A stretch of DNA of 64,000 bases from Phytophthora sp. 'mugwort' (GCA_033558025.1 JAUCEF010000016.1:1488001-1552000); one strand, 5' to 3'. Positions 50,953 through 62,300 are shown, numbered from the stretch's first letter. The notes: generated by a model not told the origin, from the sequence alone. Numbers and translations are program-made.

Positions 50953-53900
50953 ATGTTCACGCCGCTACGAGGCCAAACGGCCTTCTCCGACAAGACTGAC
51001 GCCATCTGCATTGGTAGCGGCCGCTTCCTGGTGCGTTTGCTGCGTCTCGCACGCTCAGGTCATTGCGGTTTGCCCTAACGCCATGTGTCGAAATTGTCAA
51101 AACAAATACAGCGTTGCGTGCTGGTGCCGACGCTGCGCGCGGCCGGTAGTGCCGTGGTGGTGGCCCAGACGCGCGGCACCAGTTTCGCGTCGGCCTGTGC
51201 CAAGACCGAGGGTAAGTACGAGGTGGACACTATCCAGAAAGACGGCAGCGTCCAGACCGAGGTTATCGCCGTGGAGGCCGTCGGTTCCTTGGGCGACATC
51301 GAGGGCCGCGCGGCCTTCATGCAGCTGCCGGTAAAGCTGCCGAAGCTTAAGTTCATCGGCATCGGCGTCACAGAAAGCGGCATCGTCAAGGGCGGCCCGG
51401 CCATCGTCGACCTTACTGAGTTGCTCTACAAGTGTTTCCAAACGCTGCCTGGTATGGCGATCACAAATGTCAATAATTGGGGATAGTAGAAGCTCATAAG
51501 GTATATTTTGTGCTGTTCTTCTGTGCCTATAGACAACGTCATCTCGGTCATTAACACGGACAACTTGCCCAGGAATGGAGATACCATCAAGAAATTGGTA
51601 CTGGAGACGGAGTGGAAGGGTCAGCCGAGTGATCTAGCCCCTTTCCGGGCCTACGTGGCATCCACCGTGCACTTCCACAACACGATGGTAGACCGTCTGA
51701 CGTCGCATCGCGCGGATGACTCGCTTGTACCATTGACGGAGCCCTGGCCGACCAAGACGCTGGTGATTGAAGACCTTCAGAGTGTCCTGGATGTCAAGAT
51801 GCTGAGTGCTCTACCTGGTGTACACATCCGCGCGACTGCGGGACAGCTGGAGCAAGACCATCTGCTCAAGCTGAGCATCGCCAACGCTGTACATACGGCC
51901 ATGGTGTACTTATTGGCCCTGACGCGTGTGAAGACCACTTGCGATGTGCTAAAGTTCCCGGAGATCCGCCAGTTCCTCGATCTGTTGTACGCTCAAGACA
52001 TCGCGCCATCGCTTGTACTGCGAGGTATCAGCAAGGAGGAGGCTCAGCACACATATGACGAGTGGATGAGACGTGTGGAGCATAAACACTTTGGCTTGGA
52101 CAACTTCTGGGTTGGTCAGAACGCTATGCTGAAATACGGCGTGAGACTCTTCAGCACGGTGGAGGCCAATGTGACCAAAGATGAGACGTACCGTCCTAGT
52201 GTGTTCATGGCGTTCGCAACGGCTGTGATCTTGCGCTACCTGACCCCGACGCAGGCTGTCTCCAAAAAAGAGAACGACAGTGGCCCCGACATTTTCGTGG
52301 GAGCAATGGATTCGATCCAAGACCGCACGCCTATTTACTCCACGACTGAGAAAACCTGGATGTACGCGAACGGATTGAGCGCCAACATCTCCACGGGCAA
52401 GTACGAATTCTTGGACGGTGAGACGGGCCGCACTGCCAAGCTTCTTTGGAAGACTAGCCAAAAGGTGCTTGGTGCCAGCAAGAGCAGCAGTAACGACTTC
52501 CCCAAGTCTGATCGTGCCGAGTCTTCCTCTGAGGTTTCGAGCGGTGTCGGCGTTGCTGTTGCCAGTGTGCTCAGCTCCGTTAAGGGTTTCGACCTTGTTA
52601 ATGATGTGTACGCTTCGTTCGCCGCCGATGTCGCTGCACTGTACCAGCGCCTTGTGTCGGGCAAACAGACCGCATTCGAGACCCTGGCTGACGTTCTCCG
52701 TAATCATCAAACCAGCGAGTTCCTGGCTACCAAGGAGGAGGTTGCCACGTTTGTGCGTGAAGCCGTCGCCAGCGTCCAGATTATCGACGTGCACACGCAT
52801 TTATTCCCTCCGAGCCACGGCAAGCTCATGCTCTGGGGTATCAATGAGCTGCTCACCTATCACTACCTCGTAGCCGAGTTCCTGCAGACGGCGCCCATGC
52901 AAGTGGAGGAGTTCAACTCGTATTCGAAGGAGAAGCAAGCCGGCCTCATCTGGCAGCATCTGTTCATGGACCGTTCGCCGGTGTCGGAGGCGTGTCGCGG
53001 CGTGTTGACGACGCTGCACTTGCTGGGTCTGGACCACCTCGTGGCGAAGCGCGACCTGACTGCCATCCAGGAATGGTTTAAGCAGCAGGACCCCGAAGAG
53101 TATGTGGACACGGTCTTCCGCCTCTCGGGTCTCAAGTACGCAGTGATGACCAACATCCCGTTCGAACCCGAGGAGGCTCGGCACTGGCTGGGCGACCCGG
53201 CCACCAATACGCCACCGCCCGCGTGGTCGCGCAAGTACTTCCGCTCGGCATTGCGTGTGGACCAGGTCCTGCTGGGCGACTGGACGTCTATCGGCCCCAC
53301 GTTGGACGTGTTTAAGCTGCCGCACACTCTGGTAGGCGTACGCACGCTACTGGAGAAGTGGATCGACATCATGAAGCCCGAGTACTTCATGTCGAGTGTG
53401 CCCATTTTCTTCGAATACCCGGATGAGAACGCGCCGAAATCTGCCACGGACACACTGCCGAATGGTGCGGAGCTGCTGCTGCAAGTGCTGCTGCCTCTGG
53501 CCGAGGAGAAGAAGCTGCCGATCGCGCTAAAGTTCGACAGCGTGCGTCCCATTAACGCTCGCTATGGCGTGGCAGGCGATGGTGTGAAACCCAGCAACGT
53601 GGACATCCTGATTAAGCTGTGCAACAACTTTCCGAGAGTCAAGTTCCTGGCCACGTTCCTGTCACGCGTGAATCAGCACGAGGTGACGGTGACAGCCAAC
53701 AAGTTCCGTAACCTGCATCTGTACGGCTGCTGGTGGTACTGCAACAATCCGTCGATCATTGAGGAGCTGACGCGCATGCGCATCGAGATCCTGGGCACGG
53801 CGTTTACGAGCCAGCACTCGGACGCGCGGGTGCTGGACCAGCTGGTCTACAAGTGGAGCCACTCGCGAGACGTGATCGGTGAGGTGCTTGTGGATATGTA

Positions 53901-54009
53901 CGAGAAGCTGTTCGCGACGGGCTGGAAGGTGTCGAAGAGTGACATTGAACGCGACGTGCAGCGGTTATTCGGTCGGAGCTACGAGGAATTCATGGAGAAG
54001 GAGATGTAG
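50953..54009 (+). CDS. Bifunctional hexuronate reductase-uronate isomerase fusion, copy 2
   Basis: Three exons (50953-51030, 51112-51451, 51533-54009) give 964 residues. The introns are 81 nt each. Its reductase half (residues 1 to about 455) has GSGRFL, VVVAQTRGTSFASACA, NTDNLPRNGD at about 147-156, VHFHNTMVDR at about 184-193, and LLKLSIANAVHTAMVYLLAL. It differs at many positions from copy 1 but keeps every motif. From about residue 456 onward (linker plus isomerase half with DVHTHLF at about 557-563) it is identical to copy 1. Bacteria use separate UxaC and UxaB/UxuB enzymes. A single fused protein could channel the unstable keto-uronate. The second intron (acceptor TGCCTATAG) has the same position as in copy 1. 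Origin by transfer from bacteria followed by fusion is plausible but not tested. Confidence 0.87.
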
Positions 54010-54085
54010 AGACAATGGGAACGTCATTGTTTCGACGAAGCAGCAGCTTAAGTGGAAACTACATCAATATTGAAGAAGTGTATTG
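52482..54085 (+). repeat. Right arm of the 1.6-kb inverted repeat
   Basis: It is the reverse complement of 47349-48952. The left edge is sharp: before GAGCAGCAGTAACGACTTCC the two genes differ at most codons (SQKVLGASK in this copy, SRQVIEAYM in the other), and after it they match base for base. The right edge is at about 54085, where GTGTATTG is followed by ACATTTAG here and CACAAACG there. Confidence 0.92.
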
Positions 54086-54303
54086 ACATTTAGTTAAGTA
54101 ATGACAAGCTCAACACTCGTATATATAAAAAGCATTGTAAATAGAAGCAAGTAAATTATATGGGAGACTCTTGACGAGTACGTAGTTCATGCTCCGAAAT
54201 GCATTAAGCTTCAAATCCAGAACCCCCAGTGCAACAAATCTAACCCTTCTCAGACCCCCAACAACGTCAGCATCATATTTTTCTTCACTTTGTCACCCTG
54301 CAT
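54086..54303. other. Intergenic, convergent 3' ends
   Basis: This short gap separates the reductase-isomerase gene from the methyltransferase gene, whose ends face each other. No feature was seen apart from AT-rich words that could serve as poly(A) signals. Confidence 0.5.
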
Positions 54304-54896
54304 TTACTCTTTCGCATCTGTCGCACTGCGCTCTGCAATTGGCAGCTTGGCCCAGAGAGCAAAACTCTGCAAAATGATGGACGCCGCGACCGTCACATTG
54401 AGCGAAGCGGTGCCGCCTCCATACTGCGGGATGTAGACAAAGTCGTCGCAGATGGCCACCTGCGCTGAGTTCATGCCGCTGCCCTAATAACGCACCCAGA
54501 ACAATGAGTCACTGACAACCAACCGCGCTCTCCCCCTGTCAGTCGCACACGCACCTCGTTGCCCATGATGAAGGCTGCATCACCGCTAAAAGGCCGGTCT
54601 ACAATGCTCTTGGCGTCGTGCATGATCTCCACACCCACAATACGGATACCTCGCTCCTGGCAGTGCGTCCTGCAGTCCTTCAACGTGGCCAGACGCGTGA
54701 CCCGACAGCTCAAGGAGCTCAGGAACGGCTCCTGCTCCTGTAGGTCGAACTTCTTCTGGCCCACAACGAAGACCTCCTTGACGCCAAATGCCGAGGCACT
54801 CACCAGCATGTTCTTGATGTTCTTGTTCTTCTGTACATTGTTCAAAATGAGGAAGTGGCGAGGCGCAGCTTCAGCCACGGCTTCCTTCATCTCCAT
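54304..54896 (-). CDS. SpoU/TrmH-family RNA 2'-O-methyltransferase
   Basis: Two exons (54896-54555 and 54483-54304; intron of 71 nt, phase 0) give 173 residues. The N-terminus FLILNNVQKNKNIKNML matches motif 1 of SpoU (with the conserved Asn). The C-terminus has FIMGNEGSGM, CDDFVYIPQYGGGTASLNV and ASIILQSFALWA, the knotted S-adenosylmethionine-binding motifs 2 and 3 of this family. Such enzymes methylate a ribose in tRNA or rRNA. The protein is short, as in single-domain TrmL/TrmH proteins. Which RNA is its target is unknown. An acceptor-like GTACAG just before the start suggests that a 5' exon may exist. Confidence 0.85.
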
Positions 54897-55023
54897 CTGT
54901 ACGATACCGGTAATGCACTTGCTTTTTATGTCTTTTCTACAATATGCTATTACGTAGGTTCAGATGTACCACATCAATGGTACACTGAGATGGCTACAGT
55001 TGACCCGTTGCACTTATACTTGA

Positions 55024-55037
55024 CCATTGCACAATAA
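55024..55037 (+). promoter_or_regulatory. Inr-like element of the finger-dehydrogenase fusion gene
   Basis: CCATTGCACAATAA matches 11 of 14 positions of the oomycete Inr and lies 54 bp before the ATG at 55091. Confidence 0.35.
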
Positions 55038-55090
55038 ATCAGACTGCAAGATCCCCAGTCTTAGGCAGGAGACGCAGCAGGTCAATAGCG

Positions 55091-57289
55091 ATGGCGTCGC
55101 CTCTGGGCAGCGGGAGTCGCCGCAGCTCCAGCGACAGCGCGGCCAGCAGCGGCTCGTCGCCCTCCGGTGGCGGTGATGGCTTGCACTTCGCCGTGGTGGA
55201 CAAGAAGCGCAAGCTCGCGACGGTTGGCGCGCGCCAGGCAGTGATGCAGACCACACGCAAGCGCCGCAGCATTTTGAACGACGACGTGGAGGATGAGGAC
55301 GCCGAGGACGCGGCCTGGGCTGTACGCACGCCCAGCAAGCAGATGAGCATTGCCAACCTCATCAGCTCGCCGCCTACGCCCACCACCAGCGACGATAGCT
55401 TCTGGGCGACCACCTCGTCGCTAGCCGACGTGACCATTAAGTCCGAGAAGATGGAAGTGGAGATCCACAAGCCACCGGCATCCGCGACGGCATCGTCCTC
55501 GAACATTCCCGCAGCGTTCCTGGCCACGCAAGCATTCGCGAGTCCGAGAGATTTTTTCGTACCGCCGTTGGTAGCAGCTACAAGTCCCAGCGGCGTAGGA
55601 GATACAGGTACAGGGACGACAACGACGATTGGGACGGAGAAGGCCCATGTGGTTTGCACGCTGTGTCAAGTGACTATGGGCAACAGGGTCTACAGTCTCA
55701 AGAGGCATCTGTTCCGCCACCATCCACAGGTCTTCCGTGTTGACAGCCCTGCGATGAACAAGAAGATGGAGTCACCACAGTCGATAAAGAACCAGGCTAT
55801 GAAGAATGACCCTGAGCTTGCGAGTTGGAGAGCCAATGGCGGCGACAATCTCGTGGTGCAGCTCAAGGACTCATACGGCTCATCTGGCGGGCCCATGAAG
55901 CGTTGCAAGATGTCGGACGCGGTGGAGACTAGTGCCCCAGAGTCCAAGCACAATGACGCGTTCGTGGGCTGGCTGCGGTCAGACGTGATCCCGATGCAGG
56001 CTCTGCAGAGCGAGCTGTTCCGAGAGTTCTTGGCGCTCGTGAACCCAAAGTTTAAGATGCCGCAGGTGGTCATCCAGCCACAGCAACTGCACAGGCTCAG
56101 CATGCTGGGGTTAAGTCGTGGGGAAGGAGGTAATTCGACCAGTCGTTCCGTTGACATGGGTGTTGTTGGGTATGGGGCTACAGAGCCGCGATTTATGAAG
56201 GGTCTGTGTCTGCAAGGCAACGGGTTGACCCCACAGTTGGTCACGGACCTGGTTGTACCAACGCCCGCGCCCCATGAAGCTCTTATCGAGGTGTTACGAG
56301 CAGGTATTTGCGGGACAGATCTGCAGATGATTGACAATTACAAACCCGGCTTTAAAGGTGCGCTAGGACACGAGTTTGTGGGCATTGTACGGAAGCTCGG
56401 CGCGCAGTACGCCAACGATGAGCAGACACAGCGGATGTGGACGGGCAAGCGCGTCGTAGGTGAGATTAACATCCCTTGCGACGCGTCCAAGTGCGCGATT
56501 TGCACACGGTGCAGCCTAAAACGCAGTGGTGAGACGTTGACCCGAGAAGAAGTCATGCGTCGCAATCACTGTCCGAATAGGTCGTGTCTTGGGATCGTGC
56601 GGAAGGATGGCACCTTTGCTGAGTATGTGACGCTCCCGCTTGCAAACTTGTACGAAGTACCCGATGGAGTAATGGACTCGCACGCTGTCTTCGCCGAACC
56701 TCTTGCTGCTGCGTGCCGCATTCTAGAGCAACAGGTTATCCAGCCATCCGACAATGTCGTCGTGCTTGGAGATGGCAAACTCGGTCTCATGGTGGCCGAG
56801 GTTCTTCACGCCACGGGGGCTGCAAAGTCCGTCACACTTGTGGGAAAGCATCGCGAGAAGCTGGCGTTAGCGAAACATTTTGTCAACACAGTTTACACAT
56901 TAAACAGTGGCGACGATGCCGAGATGGCGGCATTAGCAGAACGCATGGCCCACGAGATGGCGCCGTTCGACGTGTGCGTCGAGAGCACAGGAACTCCCGG
57001 CGGCATCGCGTTGGCACTGAGACTAGTGCGTGAACGCGGCACGGTGGTGATGAAGTCGACATGCTCAGCGAAGCGGTCCTCGGTGGACATCCGGGCAGTG
57101 CAGAGCAAGCAACTACGAGTGCTGGGCTCTCGGTGTGGACCCATTCCGTGGGCGCTGCGATTACTGCGGGACCGCAAGATTGACGTGCAAAAGTATATTC
57201 ATGGCGTGTACCCGCTGGAGCGAGCCGAGGCAGCATTGGCTCACGCAGCGCAGCGAGGTACACTGAAAATTCAGCTCGTCATTAGGTGA
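55091..57289 (+). CDS. Fusion of BED/hAT-like DNA-binding region and zinc-dependent MDR alcohol dehydrogenase
   Basis: One uninterrupted exon encodes 732 residues. Residues 1-180 are low-complexity, with basic clusters (KKRK, RKRR) that could be nuclear signals. A BED/C2H2 finger sits at 189-211 (Cys189, Cys192, His206, His210). Residues about 288-325 (FVGWLRSDVIPMQ, then LFREFLALVNPKFKMP) resemble the segment that follows the BED finger in hAT transposases. From 365 to 732 runs a medium-chain dehydrogenase of the sorbitol/alcohol class. It has ICGTD (Cys407) and GHE (His427, Glu428) for the catalytic zinc, a Cys cluster at 468, 471, 474 and 494/499 for the structural zinc, and LGDGKLG (559-565) for NAD(P). 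The enzyme part has no broken motif, so it may be active. Whether the hybrid acts on DNA, in metabolism or in both is unknown. Confidence 0.82.
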   Translation: MASPLGSGSRRSSSDSAASSGSSPSGGGDGLHFAVVDKKRKLATVGARQAVMQTTRKRRSILNDDVEDEDAEDAAWAVRTPSKQMSIANLISSPPTPTTSDDSFWATTSSLADVTIKSEKMEVEIHKPPASATASSSNIPAAFLATQAFASPRDFFVPPLVAATSPSGVGDTGTGTTTTIGTEKAHVVCTLCQVTMGNRVYSLKRHLFRHHPQVFRVDSPAMNKKMESPQSIKNQAMKNDPELASWRANGGDNLVVQLKDSYGSSGGPMKRCKMSDAVETSAPESKHNDAFVGWLRSDVIPMQALQSELFREFLALVNPKFKMPQVVIQPQQLHRLSMLGLSRGEGGNSTSRSVDMGVVGYGATEPRFMKGLCLQGNGLTPQLVTDLVVPTPAPHEALIEVLRAGICGTDLQMIDNYKPGFKGALGHEFVGIVRKLGAQYANDEQTQRMWTGKRVVGEINIPCDASKCAICTRCSLKRSGETLTREEVMRRNHCPNRSCLGIVRKDGTFAEYVTLPLANLYEVPDGVMDSHAVFAEPLAAACRILEQQVIQPSDNVVVLGDGKLGLMVAEVLHATGAAKSVTLVGKHREKLALAKHFVNTVYTLNSGDDAEMAALAERMAHEMAPFDVCVESTGTPGGIALALRLVRERGTVVMKSTCSAKRSSVDIRAVQSKQLRVLGSRCGPIPWALRLLRDRKIDVQKYIHGVYPLERAEAALAHAAQRGTLKIQLVIR

Positions 57290-58891
57290 CGAAGCGAGCT
57301 GGTATTGCCGCACCGATAGGAAGTACCAAAGAAGGACAAGACGCGCAAAGTACCAAGAGATGGCCACGTATTTGACAGCTCGCACGGTTGAAGGGCAGCG
57401 ACGTGGTGGCCAGAATACATTTGTGATATTTGAGAGTTCCTGTCATGTCTGCTTGGTGGGGGTTCAACTTCGATGGCAGACGAGATGGCTACACGCACAC
57501 GCGCACTGTTCGCGGATCAAGAAGTTTCCCGAATTTTCCCAAAGAATGTTCTGCTAAGTTGCAACAAGAAATCGAGGACTGTGACCGATTGGTCCCGTGA
57601 AACTCCATGTCACAGACAGAAAGCTTATTTTTCAGGTATCGGTAGTCGAAGTCGTTAGCTTGTCTGGGCGAATTCAGGAGTCCCCAGCAGAAAAAATATC
57701 GGTGAGGTGCCGTGTGCTTGCTCGAGTTTGGTGTTAAGATCGCCGAAATTTGCTGTTCAACAAGACGCGATAAGCTTCGATGTATACGCGTTCGTTCCGC
57801 TCACCTCTGGTGGTACCAGTGGTACCAGTGGTGCCGCGAATGGATTGTGTCTTCCTCTGCATCAGCAGTGATATCGCTTCCGCCCTTATCACATCTTACT
57901 CTGAAGAGTGGGAAGCTACCACCATTACACGAAGTCAAAATCAGTGTCTTCTCTAAGCTCAGTCACAACCATCCGTCACCTTATACTGGACCAGGTTCAG
58001 CGGTTCTGACGCCACTTCCCCCATGAGTCGAACTGTACCGCTGGCAGCATATGCAACACCAATCTGACACCAATGTCGAGGGAGATAACGATAATGACAA
58101 CAGTCCCTACGATGAAATGGTTCGGCCGACCGACGAGTCGGTTCATATGCGCGAGAAACTTGGCGACGCATAGCGTGTCTTCACCACAGCATTCTCGACG
58201 TGCGAATGCTTTCGGTGTGGGCCTCGCTCGACGTTTCTGTACAACCCCGTCTATATATTTTTTCGTTCTCGTTGGTTGGCGCAGCAAATCATTGTCTTCC
58301 CGTGTTGGTAAGAAAAAAAAGTTTGCACTCCTGTACGTTTTGGCCCGACAGCCTGACAAGGACGCTTTTCGTCAGCGCGATGGCAAGACGGCGCTTGCTT
58401 GGATTCAAAACTCGCGTGCGTTATCCAGGTGAGATTTAGTGGCGTTCATCCGTCTGTCTAACGTATTGCTGCCGAGGACAACGGGTCTCGGTGGGGGTAC
58501 TCCATGGATTGCAGTGCAGACAAGGTGATGGGTTTTCACTTCAACTTGGGGCATATGTTTTTTGGGATCTCGAGTGCAATTGCACGTGTACTTGTTGCCT
58601 CGATGCTGATAGGCGCGACAATTCTCGTGTTGCAAAGCTGGTGATTTGAGATAGGCAAGATGGACTGGTCGCCCCGTTTGCCCGAGAAAAGTATGCGTTT
58701 GTGGCAGCAAAAATTGGTTCACACCTGCGTCCTCCTACAGTACGATAGTCGACAACCTCAGCAAGATCCTAAGGAACATCACAGTATATAAAACCTAGAG
58801 GCAAATCGTCGAGACAATTGCGAAGCGTGGAGGTATGGTGATCTACAGCCAAAGAAACAGCGGCAAAGCTCAAGGCTTCAGGGCGCTGTCT
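57290..58891. other. Interval without a supported gene
   Basis: Short frames on both strands (for example 57712-58026, 57997-58359 and 58073-58432) have no motif. One minus frame contains a hydrophobic stretch (HFIVGTVVIIVISLDIGVRL), which might be a membrane segment, but there is no start context or family. Possibly a degraded gene or unannotated element. Confidence 0.4.
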
Positions 58892-58920
58892 TCATTCAAG
58901 CATTCACTCGGAAGAAGACA

Positions 58921-59394
58921 ATGGACTTTAACGACTTATACCTGTTCGTGGGCCCGCCTATGACTCGTGGGCCTCCGCAAGCTCCTCTGCTGGCATCGTT
59001 TCTCCCTCCTCCGCCGCCTCCTCCGGCAGCACCAGTACCATTGCTTCCTCCCATGCCACCACGCGCTCCGACGTCGTGCTCCAAGAAGATACGCAAGCAG
59101 AACATGCGTCTCAAACCATATCATCGCCTCAAGCCAAGCCAGCGTAATTCGGAGAACCAAATAAGGTCCCAAGTGAGAGCAGTTGATCTCTATGATGGCA
59201 GTGAGCGTGCGATGCAGACGATGTTGTCGGAGATCGAACTGGAGTATCTGACCGTTAAGAAAGACTGCTCAAGCGCAAGTGTGCCCGATATCCGCAGTGT
59301 GAATGCTTTTGACCCTCAAGCAAGCTGGCCTTCCGTGTTAGAGGGATGTCCGCAGTTTTTCGCTCTCGACCCCATTGTAGGCGAGTACTTCTAA
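58921..59394 (+). CDS. Proline-rich hypothetical protein
   Basis: The frame encodes 157 residues. It starts MDFNDLYLFVGPP, has a polyproline stretch (about 30-48, FLPPPPPPPAAPVPLLPP), a basic nuclear-type cluster (KKIRKQNMRLK), and an acidic C-terminal half with DLYDGSERAMQTMLSEIELE. An Inr-like sequence (TCATTCAAGCATTC) lies at 58892-58905, about 16-29 bp before the ATG. This supports transcription of the frame. I know no family. Pro-rich and acidic composition and the basic cluster would fit a nuclear adaptor. The short length and the isolated location lower confidence. Confidence 0.5.
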   Translation: MDFNDLYLFVGPPMTRGPPQAPLLASFLPPPPPPPAAPVPLLPPMPPRAPTSCSKKIRKQNMRLKPYHRLKPSQRNSENQIRSQVRAVDLYDGSERAMQTMLSEIELEYLTVKKDCSSASVPDIRSVNAFDPQASWPSVLEGCPQFFALDPIVGEYF

Positions 59395-62300
59395 AGTGAT
59401 GACAGGATTTCGTGCATGGATTCAACCGAAGAAACGAAGGCTAGGTGTATTAAATGTATTTACTCATTGCAGGAAGCGGTCGTTTTTAATGATCATGGAG
59501 AGCTCCATCAACAAACTCCATGCAGTTCGCGAAGCCAGTGCTTGCATCGATGCGTGCTGCGGTTATCGGCTTTCGTCTTCCCCTAAATGCTTCGTCGTTG
59601 TAGCCTAGGGCTCTGGGATTGCTACATCCTGCTTGGATGATCAGATCTGCATTAGCTGCAGCTACGTCTCTGTCGACATAGTGGCCGCTGTGCAGCAGCT
59701 TATTGGTCCTGGCTTAGTCGCTGAAGTTTTTGTTTATTGTCTTGATTCGCTTTACTCACCATCATTTGCACTAACGTTAGAGAACACGCCAAAGTTTGCT
59801 AAGTCGCCGCGACGTTGATACATTCTGGAGCGATCATCGGAGTATATGTACACAGTCCAGTTTAGTGATAACGCGTTGCAATGGCAACTTGATTTGTGGT
59901 CAGAATGCGGTTGGCCATTGCTTCAGACGCAAGTCATTTGGTAGTCGAGTCGTGGACTCGCCTTAACTTGGCAAAGACGTCCTGCGTGTCTGACTGTCGA
60001 TGCGCTCTGTGCTGGTGCCTTGCATTTTGCACTGCACAGTGGATGGCCGCCAAGACTGCCGCGTGTCGGGCACGCGAGCGTGTCAGAGCGCGCACGACCG
60101 AGTTCTTCCCCGTCGATGCCATCGACTCGATGGGGAGACTTTGCGCGCAGGATCGTCGAGACACTTTCCATACAGCCCCGTCTTCGCTGATATTCGTCAA
60201 GAAGATTCCCAATCCATGGAACATCGTGGTGACACGCGCGTGTCGGCTGCGGATACTTTTCCGCAGTTTGGAGCTCCTGATGGCCAGCACCAATTTCGTA
60301 CATGCCTGTCGCCATCGCCATCGTCATCCTGACGGCAACGCGAGCGCCCACTCTTCTCAGCACAACAAACTCATTGACTTGCCCACGCTGCCGCACGCTG
60401 CCGCACCGTGCCGTAAGCTGCTACGGCCGCAACCAATTGTTGCAGCAGTTTTGCAACTGGGTGTTAATGCGAGGGCAAAAAACGCGAGGGGGGAAGGACC
60501 GCAGCCGCCAAGAGGGGACGAAACCTCCGGAGAGGAGCAGTCGGCGCGGCAGAGGCCGGGCGCATGTTGCCGTCGGAGCCGAGCCGCGCTCCCGATTTGC
60601 ACCGACGGCGCGAATATTTGGCCCCGGCCCAAAGTTACCCATGTGGACCGTCCTTCCGCGCGCACCTGCGGCTCCAAGCAGGCGGTTACGACATCTATGT
60701 AACGCTTGCCAAGCAGGTACATGTACAGTACTGTACCGGTATGCGTGAGATTCCTATTCCCATTCCCCCCCCCTCTAGTTTCTAACTGGACCTATGAACG
60801 TTCGTCGCGCAGTGCCGCGGAGTCAGCATTGCGGACACGTCTCGATCTGCTCTACCCGAGACCCACCAGCGGTGACCAGGCTGCGGCGAAGCACCTCGCC
60901 GCGCCATCGTCTGCCGCGAGCCCGTGCCTGTCTCCGCCGGAATAAGCACGCGCGCGCCCGTCTCCGCCGAACGAGCGGCGCGCGGTTTCGCGGACCAGCT
61001 GTATTCGAAAATGTTAACGAGGAGGTCGACACGTGGCTTGCCCCCAATCGGCTGAATTGTACATATCTCCAGGCGCTGCCTGCCTGGTAGTCTGCGCTGC
61101 GCTCGTGCCTGCCTCGGTACGTACATGTATGAGGTTGGTAGAGCTCGTGATCACCGCTGGGTTCAGGCTCGGTGCGGGAGCGAGCGAACAGCGCATCTTA
61201 AGGATGGTATTCTTCGAAGTGTACTAAGTAATAGATATGACCCCCTGTCAACTGTCTGCTTGTATAACCCGATATCTGAAACAAATGATATTTTCTACAT
61301 GTAGTCAAGTAAGTTGACAGGTCATGTTGTGGCTCGGATTTCTGTGGCGTGAGAAGTATACTTAGAGCACCTCCAAAGTTTAAATCGCACTAGCTTTGTT
61401 GGGAAGCGACTCATTTTTTTTTAGCAAGCGCTCGATGCTGCTCTTAATGTGACTGGGGTCCTCTGACTTGGAATAAAACTTTTTGATTGTGGTTAAGACT
61501 GCTCTGGTTCAACTAGCGTCGCTTGAGAAGGATAGACTTTTTGCCTGGGGTATATCTAACCGTTGAAATATTCGTGGCTTAAGATCCGGCCAACTACGTG
61601 GTGCGGACTGTGAATATTGAAATAGATGTGCTTATTTCGAAGCTCCCTAGTATGTGTATTCCATCGGAAAAAAATAGAGCTGCGGCAGCCGACCACAAAT
61701 AATACTACTGAGTAGTTCCACCTGAGCATGGATGTATGACCTAGTACATGTTGGTTCCGGTTGATACGTTTACCTTGCCTTGCAGAGATGACTCTCGAAC
61801 ACGAACATATTGGAATCCGAAAGTTAGGTGTCACAAAATCGTTGGAAACCTGCAGCACCTGCTATTCTTAAATAACAATAATTGACAAATGATCAAGTTT
61901 CGCAGGCAGTACCGTTCTCTAATTGGCAGAAAATGGCACCATGTCTTCAAGGATCCAACGGATGCATAGCAGGGACACCATCAACCGTGCTGCGACACCG
62001 AGACTGGAGTATCTTACCGGAAAGCTGATCGTCTGGCTTATGCTTGCTTCGGCGGCTGGGCACAGTGTCTTTGCCTGTGGATCCGCAAGGCCACGGCAGC
62101 TACTCACGCGGATACGCGTGCAGGTGTGGCGCTGGTACTGGCGGTGTATCACGATGGATACTTATTCGGTGACGACAAAATGCGGCGGCGAGATGTCCCA
62201 CGCTCCCGTTTATATCCCGATCGGATGATACTGGCGCGGGAAGTTCGCTGCAGACGAGGCACCCGGAGCTTGGCACCGGTGCCCGAACGCGCGGCTCCGG

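Noticed and set aside
54559..54957. Plus-strand 132-residue frame over the methyltransferase gene
   Set aside because: It is antisense to a gene with clear SpoU motifs and a good intron.
59896..60702. 268-residue plus-strand frame
   Set aside because: Three frames compete over the same GC-rich stretch. The composition is Arg/Ala/Cys-rich without any motif, and there is no Inr.
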